Positions 9,169 to 24,100 of a stretch of 64,000 nucleotides of DNA are shown in pieces. Location: assembly GCF_030936135.1 (NCBI RefSeq), contig NC_082604.1, positions 4,347,001-4,411,000 on the forward strand, written 5' to 3'. The stretch is from Gavia stellata (taxonomy: Eukaryota; Chordata; Aves; Gaviiformes; Gaviidae). Every line of letters begins with the position of its first letter. The first letter of the stretch is position 1. The notes beneath the pieces were generated by a model. It was not told the origin of the DNA. It saw only the letters and a program-made list of their open reading frames with translations, and ran no database searches. A program made the translations under genes and the position numbers.

Positions 9169-12100
9169 GTGCGGTTACCACGGCGACCCGCGCGCGGGGC
9201 AGGGGAGGGGAGGGGGCGCGCGCGCGGCGGCGCCTGAGGCGGCTGTGCGCGCGGCGGGGCGGCCCCGGCCCCTGAGGGACGCGGGGAGCCGCCGGCGGGC
9301 CCGGGGCCGCCTCCCTCAGGGCGCCTCCGCCGTGCGGGGGAGGGCGGGAGCGGCCGCGGGGCTCGGCGGGGCGCGTTGGGTGGAAGCGGGCGGGCACCGC
9401 TGCGCCGCCGCCCCTCAGCCCTGGGGAGAGGCTCGTCGCTGCGGGGACGGCACCGCTGCGGCGCGTCGCAGCCCGGCGGAGCACGGTGCGGTGGTGGCGG
9501 GGCCCCTCGAACGGCGTGCGGCCTCTGCGCGCCGCTGCTGTCGGTCGGCGGCCGCGCGAGCGGGGAGTGGCGCGAGAGCTTCAGAGGCCGCCCTCGGGGG
9601 TTAAGCGCCCTTCGCCGTTAGCGAACGGACATCCCCGAGTTCAAATCACTTTTTTTTGGAGCGATCAGCGTTGTTTGCGGTGCCGCTATTCAGGTGGCGT
9701 GCCTTGCGTCGAAGCGTAGCGCGACGGCAGGGTCCTTATGAAAGCACGCTGGATGCTGACTAGTAGCTCGAACAGACTAGTTCTAGTCAAAGCTCTTCAA
9801 GCCTGTGGTTTAGGAGCGATCGGTTAAACGCCATGTTTTAGTTTCAGTATCTATAGCACGACAGCATGATACCTGCGCTGTAAAAGACGTGCTTACAGAA
9901 GCAATCTGGGAGTTATCAGTGATCTTTCACTGTTCGCAGTACTCGGTTCATCAGCTAACATACTTCAGCGTTGTGGCCTTGACGCTGGGCGTTGGCATCT
10001 TTGGCCAAGCAGCAGGTCTTTTTTCTTTTGCCCTTCCTTGAAGGGGCGCGTTTTACCCGCCCGCTACCAGACAGACTTCACAGTAGGCGGCAGAGGTCAG
10101 TGCTCTCACGGGTCTGTCAGGACCCGTGGCTATGGGATCATTTATTCCTTTCTCTAAGGCACGATGTGCAAGTTTCCAGAAGTCAACTGTATTTTAAACT
10201 GACTAATTGGGGTAAAAATAAAGAAGAAAAATATTTACAAAACAAACGAGGCTTGAAAAATCCGATTTACAATGTAATTCAGATTGGTTTTTGCGTTGTT
10301 ACCTCGCACAGAACACAGGCAGATCTCCTCATTTATGTTCATTCCTGTGCCTCTTACCTCTTCTGTTCTCCATGGTGTATTCTTATTTTTCCTTGAGATC
10401 TTTGTTTTATGGCTGTTACTATTCAGGGAGTAGCTATTTCTAACGTGCAGGTTGTCAGTTGGCTAAACTGGTGTTGGGTGACAGGTGTCCATCCCCACCC
10501 ATTTCATATAGAAAAAGGCTTTTATTACAGTCTCTCACAGAATGGGAAAACAGGCATGAGAGAGTAGCATGGGAGTTTTAATCATAAGAATGCAGTACAG
10601 TACATTAATTTCCATGTTCCAAACTACTGTGTGTGACTTGCAGTGAATAAGAAGGACCCAATCCTGGGAGGAACGGCAAACCTTGTTTTTTTTTGTTGCG
10701 CTTGGTGGAAGCCAAGGTTTCACTCCACAAATATTGACCGAGCTTCCTCCTCTGCACACAGCGAGTGGTAGCTGTAACTGTTCCATGTCATGCAATGCCA
10801 TCTGTCTGCTTCCCAGGTGCAGCGTGAAACAAATGTCATGTGCAGCTGAGCCAGTTGCTCTTCATGTATTATAGCAGGGCGTTTCTGGTTTTATTCTGAA
10901 AGAAAGGGCGTTGAGATACAGAAAGAGCAACGGGTGAGTGATTGCTGGTGAACTTCTAGTTGTAGTAGTGTAAATTTTTAAAGGGAGTAGGATGAGGTGG
11001 TTTTTTCTATATATATACACAGGTGGAGGTATAGCTACAGATACATAACACATATGTAAGGACTATTTTTTACATCAAGATCATCATGAACAAGAGACAC
11101 GAGTTAGATCCTGACAGGTTGTTGGGTGTGATATACCTAGAATTTGAGTGGGCTGTTTTTCCAGTTGGGGGGCAAATGGAAAACGAGTTATCCAGAAAAA
11201 TAAGGAGTAAGAAGTGAGAGAGTGCCTGAGTGTATATTATACCCTAGACAGAGAGGTGGGAAAAAAGCTTGAATTTTTGGAGGCTGTAATGGAAAGCTAA
11301 CAGGAGAATTCAAGTCTTCCATAAGCTTAAGAGCCGTGGGCAAGGAAATTCCACTCAGCTGCGTTACGGTGAATAGGTCAGAGAATATATACGCATGAAA
11401 GTACGCGTGAAGGACAATAAAGAAATGGCTTTTTTTTTTTTTTTCTTTCCTGGCTCATATCTTGCAGTAAGTTGTATCATTTGAGTCTGTCTTCATTATT
11501 TCATTCATTTTTTCAGCTTCTAAAGTTGGTGGTACTTAGCGCATCCAGGAAATGCTTGTTTCTTCATTCCCCGGAGAAGTTCACCATACCCAGCAGAACC
11601 TAAAGGGCTGACTAGGGAACCTTAACCTTGCCTGGCTCTTCTGACATTGGTTAGTACATCAGCTGATGTATCTGTGCAAATACAAAATGTGACTGTACCT
11701 CCCATAAAATGGTGGGTTGGTTTTCCACCTAATTTGAAATATGCGGTTTGTAATACCTCTTCTTAAAGCAAGCAGTACATGATCTGGGTATCCCAGAACA
11801 GAAGCAAGTTTATTTGAAAGCATAAATGTAGAGGAAGCTGGAACTGGTTTAGGTTTAATTGCAGCTCAGGAGTCAGAACATAAAACCCTTGTCTCTTTTC
11901 CTGTTTTCATAGCATTTTTGATTTTGTAAGCCCAGGTGAGACTGTGATTATCTCACTGATGCATTGCATTAAATGGGCCAATGAAACTTAAAATATGCCT
12001 TAATATATTTGGGTATGTGAGATTCTGTATTTATAAAAGAGACCATGCAAAACTAACTTTTTCTTCATCTTTTTTAGGCTTCTTCTATAAAATGGGAATA

Positions 12101-15100
12101 CTTATTGCCGTTCTTGGAATCTGGTTCAGCTCTTCACTTGTAAATGGAGATTCTAAGGCTGTGACAACATCTCTAACTGCAAAGTGGTCTTCAACTCCTT
12201 TATTACTTGAAATGAGGTAAGCGCATTGTGGTTTTTCATTGACAAATCAGAATACGTGTAGAGGATAAAGTAATGTGTTCTCTTTCCCATTTGTTTTGTG
12301 GTGCTTTGGATTCTGTGTTGTGGTGCTTTGGATTCTGGTCCTTACTAACTCACTGGCAGGAATAACACTTAGTTCAACACGATCATTGCTGTGCTTGGGG
12401 AGATAGGATGAATATTTTAAAGGACATAGTAGTTTTGTATGATTAATTCTTTCACTGTGCATTAGAACAAACATTAATAAGAATGAATAATTACATAGTA
12501 ATTATTTTTTGCCTTGTGAAGTTTTACTCAAAGCACTAGATAGAAAGGTTTAGCGTGGTCTTCTAAGATTCCATAGTAAAACATTTTTGACTTCAATGAC
12601 GAGCGTAGGTTTTGATACATATCTGTTGCTCACGTATGTTTAGCTCAGTTAAGCTTGAGTTTAACTTTGTTCATGTGAGTTGTTGTTAATGCCAGGATTT
12701 AAGTACCCTGACAATGCAAGACACTTGCTGGGGAAAAGATCACCCAGACTGTGAAATAGTAAGCAAATTACCAAAATCAAAATAATGTGCCAAAGGCTTG
12801 CTATATAACCTAACCATTATACTCAAAAGACTTTGGGTAAGTAGCATTGCTCATCTGGGGTGAACTGCAGAATGATACAGCACTGCAGTGTAAAATCATT
12901 CCCGCTGTTCAATTTACTTCGCCCACCACTGCAATTCCTTACCCAACTGTTCAAGAAGTACTTAACACCTTAGGTCGGAACACGTTGAAATGAACACACA
13001 AGCTATTGCGGCAGCCAGGGGGCTCCAAATCTTGTGTTGTAGCACCCTTCAGCATGTGAAGCATGTTTAGACATGATAAAGTATTTGTTGTTTAGAGAAT
13101 TATCTTACTGTCTAACTGTCTAACTTACCTAATCATGTGCTTAATATATGATGAATTACAACATCATCATTTGAAGTTGTGACTTTTTCTTTTACTCATT
13201 TAAAAACAAAGAAACCCACCAAAGCGAGTAGTTCCATCAAACTACAGTTTGCTACAGCAAAGTAAAGAAAAATGTATGTTTCTCATAAAAGATAGCTAGC
13301 TAAGAAATGCATTAGGGACGAGAGCTCCCAGGATGTACGCTGCTGTCAGTGGTCTTTGAGACATTAATGGGTGCTTCACAAGCTTCTTTCATGTACTATG
13401 GGTTTATCCTGGCCTGCAACTATTATTTGTTTGGGTTGGTTTCTTTTTTAGCTTTCCTAGTCTGCTTTTTCTAGTAACATGGTTTTCTGATATAGGTAAA
13501 CATACGGTAGGAGCTAACTTTCTGTAAAGCTTTACAAAGTATTAGAATTCTAACTTGAGAGAAAGTTCATAGATGTAGCTAACTCTTCTCTTCTTACTCA
13601 GTGAATTTTTATCAGAAGAAGGTCAAGAAAAATTCTGGAATTTTGTGGAAGCCAGTCAAAATATTAAGACATCTGAACATGATCGTAAGTTTTCATAATC
13701 TTTTTCTTGATGACGACTGATAGTTGACATGGTTGAAAAATAAACTAAAATGTTCTGTCTTCCATTTTGTTAGCATTGTACAAGTCAAATGAGGACTGAT
13801 TTCAGTAATGTTTTTACTGTGAATTGCTCAAGGCTTTTGGATATCTGCTTGACAAAAGCTGGAGTGGATGAGTCTGAAACATGTTTTGCTTGCCAGATTC
13901 TGTTTCAACATGAAGTACAGAATATTATAAATGCTTTTTCTCTGTTTTACTATTTCTCGACTGAAATTAAAAGGGAGCTTTTAACTGCTTCCCTCCTCCC
14001 CAAGCCTACGTCTGCATCCTCAGGAATGTATGTAAGTGTACTCTCACAGATCTCTGTTGAAGTTCACTCTCATCCATCTGTAGAACTGGCTGTAATGAAA
14101 ATTGAGGAGGAACGGTCCTGTGCATATTTACAATTAATGTCATGGGCTTCTGCTGGTATAAATCACAATTAAGATGAAAGGCCCCTCTTCAATGAGAATA
14201 TGGTATAGAAAGATAACTGCTTTTACTTTGACTTTGCAGGTAGCGATTATTCTTCTTACCATGAAATGCTGAAAGTAGCCTGCCAGAGTCTGTCACCTTT
14301 GCAGCAGAATTTGCTGAAATTCTCCTTGTCTTTACGCTCTTATTCTGCAACAGTCCAAGCTTTTCAACAGGTTGGTACAGCACAGGGGAACTCCTCAAAT
14401 GATTTGCAGAGCATTAGCTAAGGCTCAGGAAGGAGCGAGCTGCGTAAGGAGACATTTGAGAATATCAAAGATCTTGAACTGATTAAGTGCCTCATACATC
14501 TGAGCTGAAGAGCATATGTATATTCTGATTTCATTGGGTGCCAAATTTGAGTCCATCTGTCTAGCATAAAGAATTGGGATTTCGAAATGTCTGCATATCT
14601 TTAATGCCTGCTGCACTAATAAATGTGTAAAGATTTTTATGAGGAAAATCCCTATGGCTCTGTTGGTACTTGTGATGCTGCTGCTGTTCCCATTATTCAG
14701 TTGTACTTACTTGAAGATGGTAATCCATGAATATATAGCTCTGATTCGAACCCATAAATGGAAGTGTGTTGTACTCTCTGTTCTCTTTCAAACATGGGGT
14801 ATCATATAGTTCATTGCAAATTGTCTTGCATTTTAATGTGCTTTATCTAAGTAATACTAGGAGACATCTTCCTTTTTCATCTGGAATACTCTTATCGTTT
14901 GACATTTAACAAATACAGAGGTTTCTGATGTGTAATGTGGAAAAAAAAACCCAACCAAAAACCCCGCAATTGCAAGCCTCGCTTTTTGTACCTGGAACTA
15001 ATATTAGTTAATAGTAACAGACTGGAAAACTATTTATAATAAGTTAAGACTTAATTATCAATTTTGCATTTTTTACCTTGCATTTAAATTATGTAATAAA

Positions 15101-18100
15101 CAGGGAAGAAGTACTAGTTTAGAATTTAGGAAATTGAAGAGAAATTGTTACAGAGCTACGCTGTTAACATTTTCACTCGTTCTAAGGGCAAACATTCAAC
15201 CTACTTTATTACAAATATTTTAATACAGATAGCAGCAGATGAACCTCCGCCAAAGGGCTGTACCCTATTTTTTGCTGTGCATGGGGAGAAGACGTGTGAA
15301 TTTGACTCTCTTGGAAACCTTTTACAGGCAGCTTCAGAAAGGTATTTGCTTAATTTCCTATCATTGGCTTAGCTTTTAAAATTTAACCTAGTTAGACTTA
15401 CTGCTGTAAAGAGATTGTAATAAACCAGTAGCTTCTACATTCTTCAGTGTTGATCTATATTGTCTGTTCCTTGCATAGAGTGGCAGTCTCTTATTTCTTA
15501 CTAATCCAGTTTGGAATGATTGTTTTCTTAACTCTTGCTCTTTGATATCCTGCTAGGAGAAGGAATTCTTTTAAAGTGCATGGGAAAAGTTGGAAACAGT
15601 TTGTTGAAGGACAGTAGGAATTCTCAGGAATATGTGAAGCCTTTAGTATGTAGAGAGAATAGAAAGAGTTGGGCTGCATATTAAGGTGATAGTTAATATA
15701 ACAGAGATCATTTAATGAATGGCTTGAAGCATCTTTAATATTTTTTTCCCTATGTAATTTTCTCAGCATTAACAAAGAAAACTATTACCACACAACATAT
15801 TTAAAATTCACATTTCTTTACAAGAACAGAACTTGATTGTAACTTTTAGTAACAAAAGAAACTATAAAATATGATACTCTTTATTAAAAAAAAACACATT
15901 TCAGTTTGTCTTCACAGCAATCTTGATAGTTTTGGGTTTTGTAAGCATGAAGGGTTTTTTTGTCAATGTGCAGACATACGGCATCTATAGCTCACATGCT
16001 ATTCTTCTGATTCCCTGGGAATATTTTAAATATTTCATTGTATTTTAGACAAAATTTAAAAACAGAAGTTGAAAACAGTCTTCTCATGCACTTTCTTGTT
16101 TGTATACTAAGCCAAGGACAGGGTCCTCTTGAATTTGAGTTACTGGAACATTTGCTCTATTAGCCTTTTATTTTTTAAAACAGAATTTATGAATCACCAC
16201 TGGGGGGAAAAAAAGTTAATTGAAAATTTAAGAGGAGTGGTTAATTTTTAAAATAAGGATCATATTAGATTCAAAATAGCACCTAGCTACTTGTTTCATT
16301 TTCATATGTCCATTTTTAACAAAGCTTTATCAACATGCATCAAGTGCTGCCGACCTTGATAATATGTGGGAATAGCTTGATGTAAGTATTCAGTGAAGAC
16401 AGGTACCTTGACTAAACATGAAAAAAAGAAATTTTGCATTTTGCATTGAGTGAGGAAATGCTATGAATCACAGTGTGATAATCGTCAATGTTTACTCTTA
16501 GGCCAAAGCCATTTTTGTTCAAAGGAGACCACAGATACCCAGTGTCAAACCCCGAAAGTCCTGTTGTCATACTTTACGCTGAGATTGGCTCAGAGGAGTT
16601 CTACAGATACCATAAGAGGCTTGTTTTAAAGGCTGAGGCAGGAGAAATCACTTATGTCCTCAGACACTATATTGCTGTAAGTATATCTGTGCACTGCAAC
16701 AAAGGTATTTGACATGGAAAGAGTAACTGGCCTGGGTTTTAAGAAAGAAAAATGGCCTGAGTTTGTTCCCTTTAAATTTACATTTGCATAATGTGTTGCT
16801 GCTTGATATTTATTTGGAATACTCAAAGTTTATTTTTTATTTCATGTAGCTGAGGAATTCAGAATATTTAAAATCTCACAATTGTTTAAGTAAGAGGATC
16901 ATTTGATTTTAAAAATGGAGTGTTAAACTCCAGATAAATTACGGTGTTTAATCTAAAAAAAATGTTGCTCTATCTACATTAGATTATAGGAAATAGATAG
17001 TCAGATCTTTCCTGGTCAGGCCACTTAGTTACTTGATATGAAAAGCAGGGATTAACCTTAAGGTACCATTTTCAAATGAAAGGCATTCTTTCTGTAGCAA
17101 TTTTATTACAGAACAACTTACCAGTCCTAGTGCAATTTATTCTGGTTTCTGACTCCCTCCCCTAAATGGCCCATAACCAGTGGATTAGTGTTTAACTTTA
17201 CATTTCAAAAGCTCTGAGAAATTTGACTTTTTTCCTGAATACTGCTTAATGTTGCTAAAACCTGCAGTGTAGCAGGTAGTCACCAGACTTGAGTGCAAAA
17301 AAAGCATCAGCTGGTTCACTTCTAGTGACATTTGCACTACATTCCATATACCACTTTCCTTTTAAAAAGTAATTTGTTTATCAGTGTCGGGAGGAGTACT
17401 TACACTGAAAATTAAGTGTATTACACCATAGATCTTGATACTGTTCTGTGACTCCTGTATACTTCAAAATACTTTTAACAAGTGATCATGTTTGTTTCCC
17501 ATTAAAGTCAGAACTAATTATGAGTCTCTCTGGAGTCACTGATTTATCTATTTTTTGTAATTCTCCGTTATAACTCTTCAGTGAATGTTTCATTTTTGAG
17601 CATCACAGTTGAAGTTCCTTTCCCTCCTCTATCTGATTTGATGACACGAGTCTATCCTGGTCTACTTGGCTTACATGCTGAATCCTAAAAACATTGTTTT
17701 GTGTTCCTTTTTGCTTGATCGTTTTCAGTGGTTTTTTGGTTCATAGAGTGTCTTTGCTCTCTGAACTTCAAAAAGTTTTGTTGAAACACAATAGGAAATA
17801 TAATTACTACAGCACATTACTGCAGAATCACTCACTGTATTTGTTTCTCACTTACGCATTACCAGTTATGCCTGAAATGTGTACCAGCTTGAGATTTCTT
17901 AGCTTTGGGAAATGGCAGCTTTTAATTTGTACATCAAAACAGAGCGGCAATATCGTACTGTTTGCTTTTCCTTACAGAATCCTAGTAAAGAAAAAGTCTA
18001 CCTCTCTGGCTATGGTGTGGAACTGGCTATTAAAAGTACAGAATACAAGGCCAAGGATGATACGCAGGTGAAAGGTGAATTATTATTTTAACTATTTTAA

Positions 18101-21100
18101 TGTGACCATTCTTTTGATATGAATGACTGTCTGAATTGCAGATAATCTTCTTTCTTCAGCTCTGAAATCCCTTCTCTTCGCGTCTCTTTGGGGATTATGT
18201 TCTTTATGAAGCCTGTCTTTGCCATGGCACTGGTCTTCAGTCTTTGTGAAGTGCTGGGCACAATGGAGTCATGACTCTGGACTAGATCTTTGTAATGGCA
18301 CTACTAATGTAACTAATTTTTTACCAGACAAACAGATTCTCTGCAGATGTAAAGCAATTCCTCTGCCTTAATTTGCCTTAGCTTATCCATCCTCAGAGCA
18401 GAATGTGTTTCCTGTTCTTGTTTTTAGGGAAAACAGAACTTAGAATTCTGCATGGTTTTTTGCTTTTGCTGCTTTCTTTAGAGCTCTGTTTTGCAAACTC
18501 TTGTGCACCTGCCAAAACTATTTTGTTAGGGTAATCTCTGTGTGTGTGTCTGTACTTTTTATTTAGACGTTCACACACGCATATATAACCCCAGAATTTT
18601 CTGGTTTTATCTTGGAGTTAAGAATTTTTTTTCTTTTTTTAGTTCGAGGTAACAGTTGTGGAGAATTGGGTTCTTCAGGATTCTGCAGTTTTATCAGCTA
18701 GATACAGATCTAAACTCTGACTCAGAATATTTTGCCACCATCTAGAGTATAGACACATAAAGCCTTTGGTCTTTATTTGTAAAAGTATTTAATATTTTAA
18801 GAGAAACTAATATACTAGAGGAGGTGATCCAACTTAAGATTTTTATTATTGTGTGAGAATTTCCATTAATTTGTCATCAAAAAGTCATGCAAAAGCCCTG
18901 GTATTTTTTGTAGAATAGGACATTGGAGGCCTTTGTCTCTTCAGGGGCGTGTGTGTTTGTGGGGAAGTAATTCTGGGGAAGATCTGTTATTTGTAAACTT
19001 GTGAAGTTTTATACCAATATTGATGCAGTAATCTAAAATGTTTTACAAAATGGACAAACTGTACTTGCATTGCTAGGAGCTGCAAAAAGCTCATAGTAAG
19101 CTGCACATTAGAGGGATGTGGTTCTCATCCAGCTCCTGTCTGATTCTGGGAAAGTTCTGACTGTGCAGTCTTTTATTCATGCCTGTGCTGTTTTGGCTTG
19201 TCCAGAAGCAAACACTCATCTAAAAGGTCAGGACCTTTAGACAGACTTGAGCATAAAACATCTAGATTGGAGCTGGTTTGTGCCCAGCTAGTTAGGAGAT
19301 CATGTGAGTCTTTTGCACAGATTTCTTTTTTTATGTTTAAGCCCAGAACTGGACTTCACTTGGATACTATTTTTTATCATGTATTTTGGGGCTAAAAATC
19401 AGGGTTGTGTTAACAACTGAAGTTTAACACTCTACAAAGCTGGCATGTCCTGAAAGCTCCTAGGTCCTAGTGAATTCCTCTGAAATGCCTAGGTCTCTGA
19501 GATTTCCACTCATCTTAAGCTTTTCCTACTCAGTAATCCAACTTGGTTTTATTTCAGCTGCTACTGTGTTCATTTGTAAAGGCAGGATCTCTTGGATACA
19601 GGTTTAAAAGTAAACCTGAAACTTGCCCTTTCTTTCTTCTTTTCGGTTACTGCAATGCAGTTTTGTTAAACTAATCAAAATGAGTGTGAGAACTGTTTCT
19701 GAATGGCTTGGAAATAGTGGTGTTCTCTGTATGTTTACAGGCACAGATGTGAATGCTACAGTAATAGATGAAAATGACCCTATTGATGAAGTGCAAGGAT
19801 TTCTGTTTGGAAGACTAAGGTAAAACTCAGTTGTAAGTTGTTGGTCTTTGTCATATCAAAAAAACTTAATGCAGAGATGATGATCTTTTGCTTTGTTATT
19901 ATTTTTTAAATGTCTGAGTTATCCATATGTGTTAGCAGCATACTTCTTTGAATTAGCAGCAGACTTGCTTATAGGAAACCACAGTTGTTGTTTTACCCTT
20001 ACACCCTTTTAGGCAGTTGTATCCTGACTTGACAGAAGAGCTGAAAGAGCTTAGAAAACACCTTGTGGAAAGTACCAATGAAATGGCACCTTTGAAAGTA
20101 TGGCAGTTACAAGGTAATCTGTATGAAGACTTTCAGTAGTGTACTGCAAAGAATTAATGTAAACATAACTTCTTGTGTTCTACGCAAGTGAGGTTGCTAG
20201 TGGCTGCGTACAGTTGAGAGAGTTCGACTGGAAATTCCTGCAATGGAAAACACTGGATTTTCTAAAGCGCCTTTGTAGAGTCCTGTTGAAATAGCTTTTA
20301 GAAAGATTGTTCCACAGGACTTCTGAAATGGGGTTTGCTTTCTATATTGTGAAGTACCGTAAGCCGCTTGCTCTTAAACTGACTACTTGCATGACCTGCT
20401 AGATGCAGAAAAGCAAAGGAAATGTGACGTTTCTTTCCACGGTCACATTCTTGTTGTGGAAAGCTGAGATTTCTCAAGACCAAAGGAAAACTGTATTTCA
20501 AAAGCATCTGGCCTGTTTCCCTGGAAATCATCTGTAGAGGCCTGTGGAAAGGCTTTTCATGCCCCGAAAAAAAGAGTAATTTGAAATGCTGAACATTTGT
20601 TGTAGCTACAGAGAATCTACCTATATCCAACAGCTACCTGTTGGATTTTTCTAGCTTGTGAAAAAGGTACCCAGACCCGTTCTGAAGGGCAGATCCTCCC
20701 ACCTCAGCCAAAAAACCAGGGCAACCTGTAGACAGGATACATTGGTTCACTTTGGAAGGGTTACTTACTTCAGGGCAACAAACGGAAGTTGAATATAAGG
20801 AAGAAGATTAAAAAAGAAGTCTCTAAAGGCGCAGACAGAAAATGACTTTTCGTGGGTAACAAATAATCAAAAAATTTGAAAGCTAAAGTTAAGATGACTC
20901 TGCATTGGCTTGTTTTCAGTTTAGAGTTCTTGACTTCTATTGTTTCACTTCTAGATTTAAGTTTTCAAACTGCTGCTCGCATTTTGACTGCTCCCCCTGT
21001 GGATGCTTTGATGGTCATGAAAGATCTCAGTCAGAACTTTCCTACAAAGGCCAGGTAACTTGAATTATGAGTTCTAGGAAGTTTTCTTACGATCTTTTTC

Positions 21101-24100
21101 CTGAGTAGAACCTGAGACAGGCAGCATTGGTTGGGTTAATGTCCGAGCTTCCATTTAGCTGGAAGCAAATATTGGGGAATGTTTATGCAGAGAAGTTCTT
21201 CAGCCTGTGGTTACAAGGAGGATCTTACAGTGTTTTTCTTGGATGGCAGTTGATGTGGAAACTGGTGGAAAATTGATGGAAAGTTGATGGACTGGTGGAA
21301 AATTTGGCAGAATTACCCATGCTATTTTGTTGTGAAATGCTTCTGAACCTTTTGCATCAAGTCCTGAAGAATTTATTAGACAGGTATTCTGTTTGGTGGC
21401 TTTATCTATTCACTGGATCCCACTCTTTTTCTGGGATCCACTTTGCCAAACAGCCCAGTCAATCTCATGTCAAGAGGCTGATGTGCAATTCCACTGTTTG
21501 TTGCACTTTGTCAATGACTGTCTTGAGGATATTTAAATTAATTTCAAGAAATTCAGTCATAATCTGGCCTGCCCAACCAGTCTAGAAATATATTTCTTTT
21601 GATAAATTCCATGACCTGGGTTGTGAAGATGGTATTATGGAGGCTTCTTTTTTTTGAGTAGGTGGAGACATACCTGAGAGTAAAAAGAATTCTGGTCTTA
21701 TTTCCCACTAACTGATGTTAAGATTGTGCTATTTATAGCTTCCTACGGTAGGCATTGCACTCTCATGTCATTTTTAGTCAGATCTGTGAGCTGTACTTGC
21801 CCATTCTGTGATGATGCAATCACTAGATGCAATGTAAGGAAAGGAATGGGAACCCACAATGAGGAGGGAAATAGCCCCTATTTTCTGCTGCCAGCCTCCA
21901 CCTCTACTGCAGCTGCCCACTTTTGTTATGGTTAATGTGAAATTAGACAGTGAGGTTTGGCATGTGGTTAACATTTTTATGTTCTGTTGAATTATATAGC
22001 ATAAGAAAAAATAGTGCATCCTACTGTTTAATAGTACCACAAAGTGCAAGTGCTTCTGATCACAGCTCTTTATACTAGAAGACTAAATATATTCATATAG
22101 AAGGTACAAAATTTTAGTAGGATAAGTAGATATCTAATCTATCCATTAGATAAACAGAAAGATGATTTACAGCATGATGTTTTTATTTCTGTAGAGCCAT
22201 AACAAAAACAGTTGTTTCTTCGGAACTCAGAGCAGAAATTGAAGAGAACCAAAAGGTAATGCTTCCAGAAAGTAACATAGTGCTTTTGCACTTGTGTTTT
22301 AATATAAATTCAAGCTTTGAAAATAATGATTCTACTTAAAAGTTTACATTTTGCTCAAAATAATGACCCGGTATTTTCACACACAACTTTGTTCTAGTAT
22401 GCATCTGGGAAATAAAGAAGTGGTGGATTTTCAAACAAGGATTAGGAACATAATTTAGCTTGTTTGCTCAAATATGAAAATTTTGGTAAGAAATTCATTG
22501 AGTGAGATCACTGTGTTGGGGAATGATGATACGGGATTTTGTTCACAGAGCTGCCCCTACAATGGTTGTTCAAAGTAGTCGAGTGTTCTGATAGTTACTT
22601 GGCAAGCACTTGTTGATGTATATGAAAGTGACTTTCTGTTTGGTATCTGAACTCAGAATCTGGTAACTGTATTTATTTATCTTTATAAAATTATCTTGAA
22701 ATACAATGAAAGTACTATGTTGCTAACCCTGGGGGAAAATGTTTATTTACAGAAGACATACAGCATAGGTGTTCTTAGGATTTCCATGCAGACTGTCTTA
22801 ATCTGATCTACAGGACAGGGCTGTGTCAAAAATGAAGCAGTAGAAATTTTGATGTCTGTGTCACATCAGTCTTTACTTAGTTTCTGAGTTACACATTTGT
22901 AGTGATGGCTTCCCAGCTGAAGTTGCATAGAGATGGTTAATATGTTTTGTGTAGGACTGTGCCTGCTGCGTGGCCTTCTTCCAGTCTCTGACCTAGTTCT
23001 TATTTGAGTGGTATAGCAGATATATAAAGTTTGAATGTCATAGCACTACTTGTCCTGGGTAATAGTCAAAAAGAGGCTGACTTCAAGTTACTGACTTTAG
23101 GTTTTGATTGTATTCTGAACTTCTCAAAAGCAACTAGATACTAAAAGTGCGAGTGTTTTTTAGTGGAAGTTATTAGAGTCAAAATGCAGCTATATTTTTA
23201 GATTATTTTAAAATGTCTGAGCTGGATGGATCATAGCTTGTTAGAATGCTGTTGCTTGAAAAGCAAATACATTAAGGATCTTCTTACAGTTTTAAGGATG
23301 CAGAAGAAATTTAGTTTTCATTACCCAGTTTGAGATGGTGCTTGGATACCTGAATTCATCAAGTGTTTACAGGGAAGTCACAGAATAAACTCAAAACCTT
23401 CTGCCATGACTTAGAATGATTCATACTATGTGGAGGAAGTGGTTCCAATGTTGGTGCTTTGACAGTGAAACTAGTGAAGGAATAAAATTTAATAGCTATC
23501 CAAGTAAGTCTACATGTGCTTTGAAACAGAATCATAAAAAAACCCCTGGGTTGTAAGGGACCTCTGGAGGTCATTGAGTAGGCTCTGGTGTCTGCAGAAA
23601 AATGTTACAGCTGCTCCGTTGTGTACTTGGCATTAGCAAAGCACTGAAAAAAACAATAGCCACTTGGGAATTTTGTATAGGCTTTTCTACACAATTTTGT
23701 ACAATTAAAATACACCTGGTAGTGCAGTCTGGATAGAGTGCAAAATAGAAGTGTAAGATGGTAATAAAACCAAAGCCAAACAACAGCTTTTGCTACATGA
23801 TCTACGCTGATCTATTCATACATTTCAGTCTCACTTGGTATTAATAGGAAAAAAACAAAGTATGTTAAGTACACAGTTATGTCTTTTTAAAAAATCTAAT
23901 CAATGATATTTGGCTAGTCTAGTAGTAAACGCAAAGTTACCTGACATCTACTTACAAGTCCCCTGAGAGTCCTGTTCTGAAAGAGAAATCCCTTGTTGTT
24001 CAATAGCGATAAAATCAGAAAAGAAGGGATGCGGTTTGACACTGTCGTCTGGTGTGGTTCTGGAAGGGACAAAGTATAGAATGTAAGTGCAAGCTAAAGC

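Larger units (their letters stand above)
8350..9620 (+). promoter_or_regulatory. UGGT1: UGGT1 CpG-island promoter
   Basis: This is a CpG-dense, TATA-less island. Near its centre are a YY1-type AAGATGGCGGC at 9026-9036 and three CGGAAG ETS cores at 9101, 9116 and 9141. Initiation within roughly 8.95-9.1 kb is the simplest reading. I looked for a canonical ER-stress element (CCAAT-N9-CCACG) and saw none. The island edges are estimated by eye. Confidence 0.75.
9169..22194 (+). other. UGGT1: UGGT1 introns 1-10
   Basis: AT-rich intron DNA without other coding exons. Intron 1 (9169-12077) still carries the tail of the CpG island. Intron 2 has a 22-bp tandem duplication near 12296. Intron 3 contains a chance 127-codon frame (13789-14172) with no recognisable family. 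Confidence 0.7.

Noticed and set aside
8350..9200. ER-stress response element in the UGGT1 promoter
   Set aside because: Isolated CCACG occurs, but no CCAAT lies nine bases away in either orientation within the island.
8329..9604. Open frames of 140-243 codons in the UGGT1 CpG island
   Set aside because: Same GC-driven effect; only the 97-nt exon 1 has phase and position consistent with a known gene.
13789..14172. 127-codon plus-strand frame in UGGT1 intron 3
   Set aside because: No recognisable domain, and it lies wholly between well-supported exons 3 and 4. Treated as chance.
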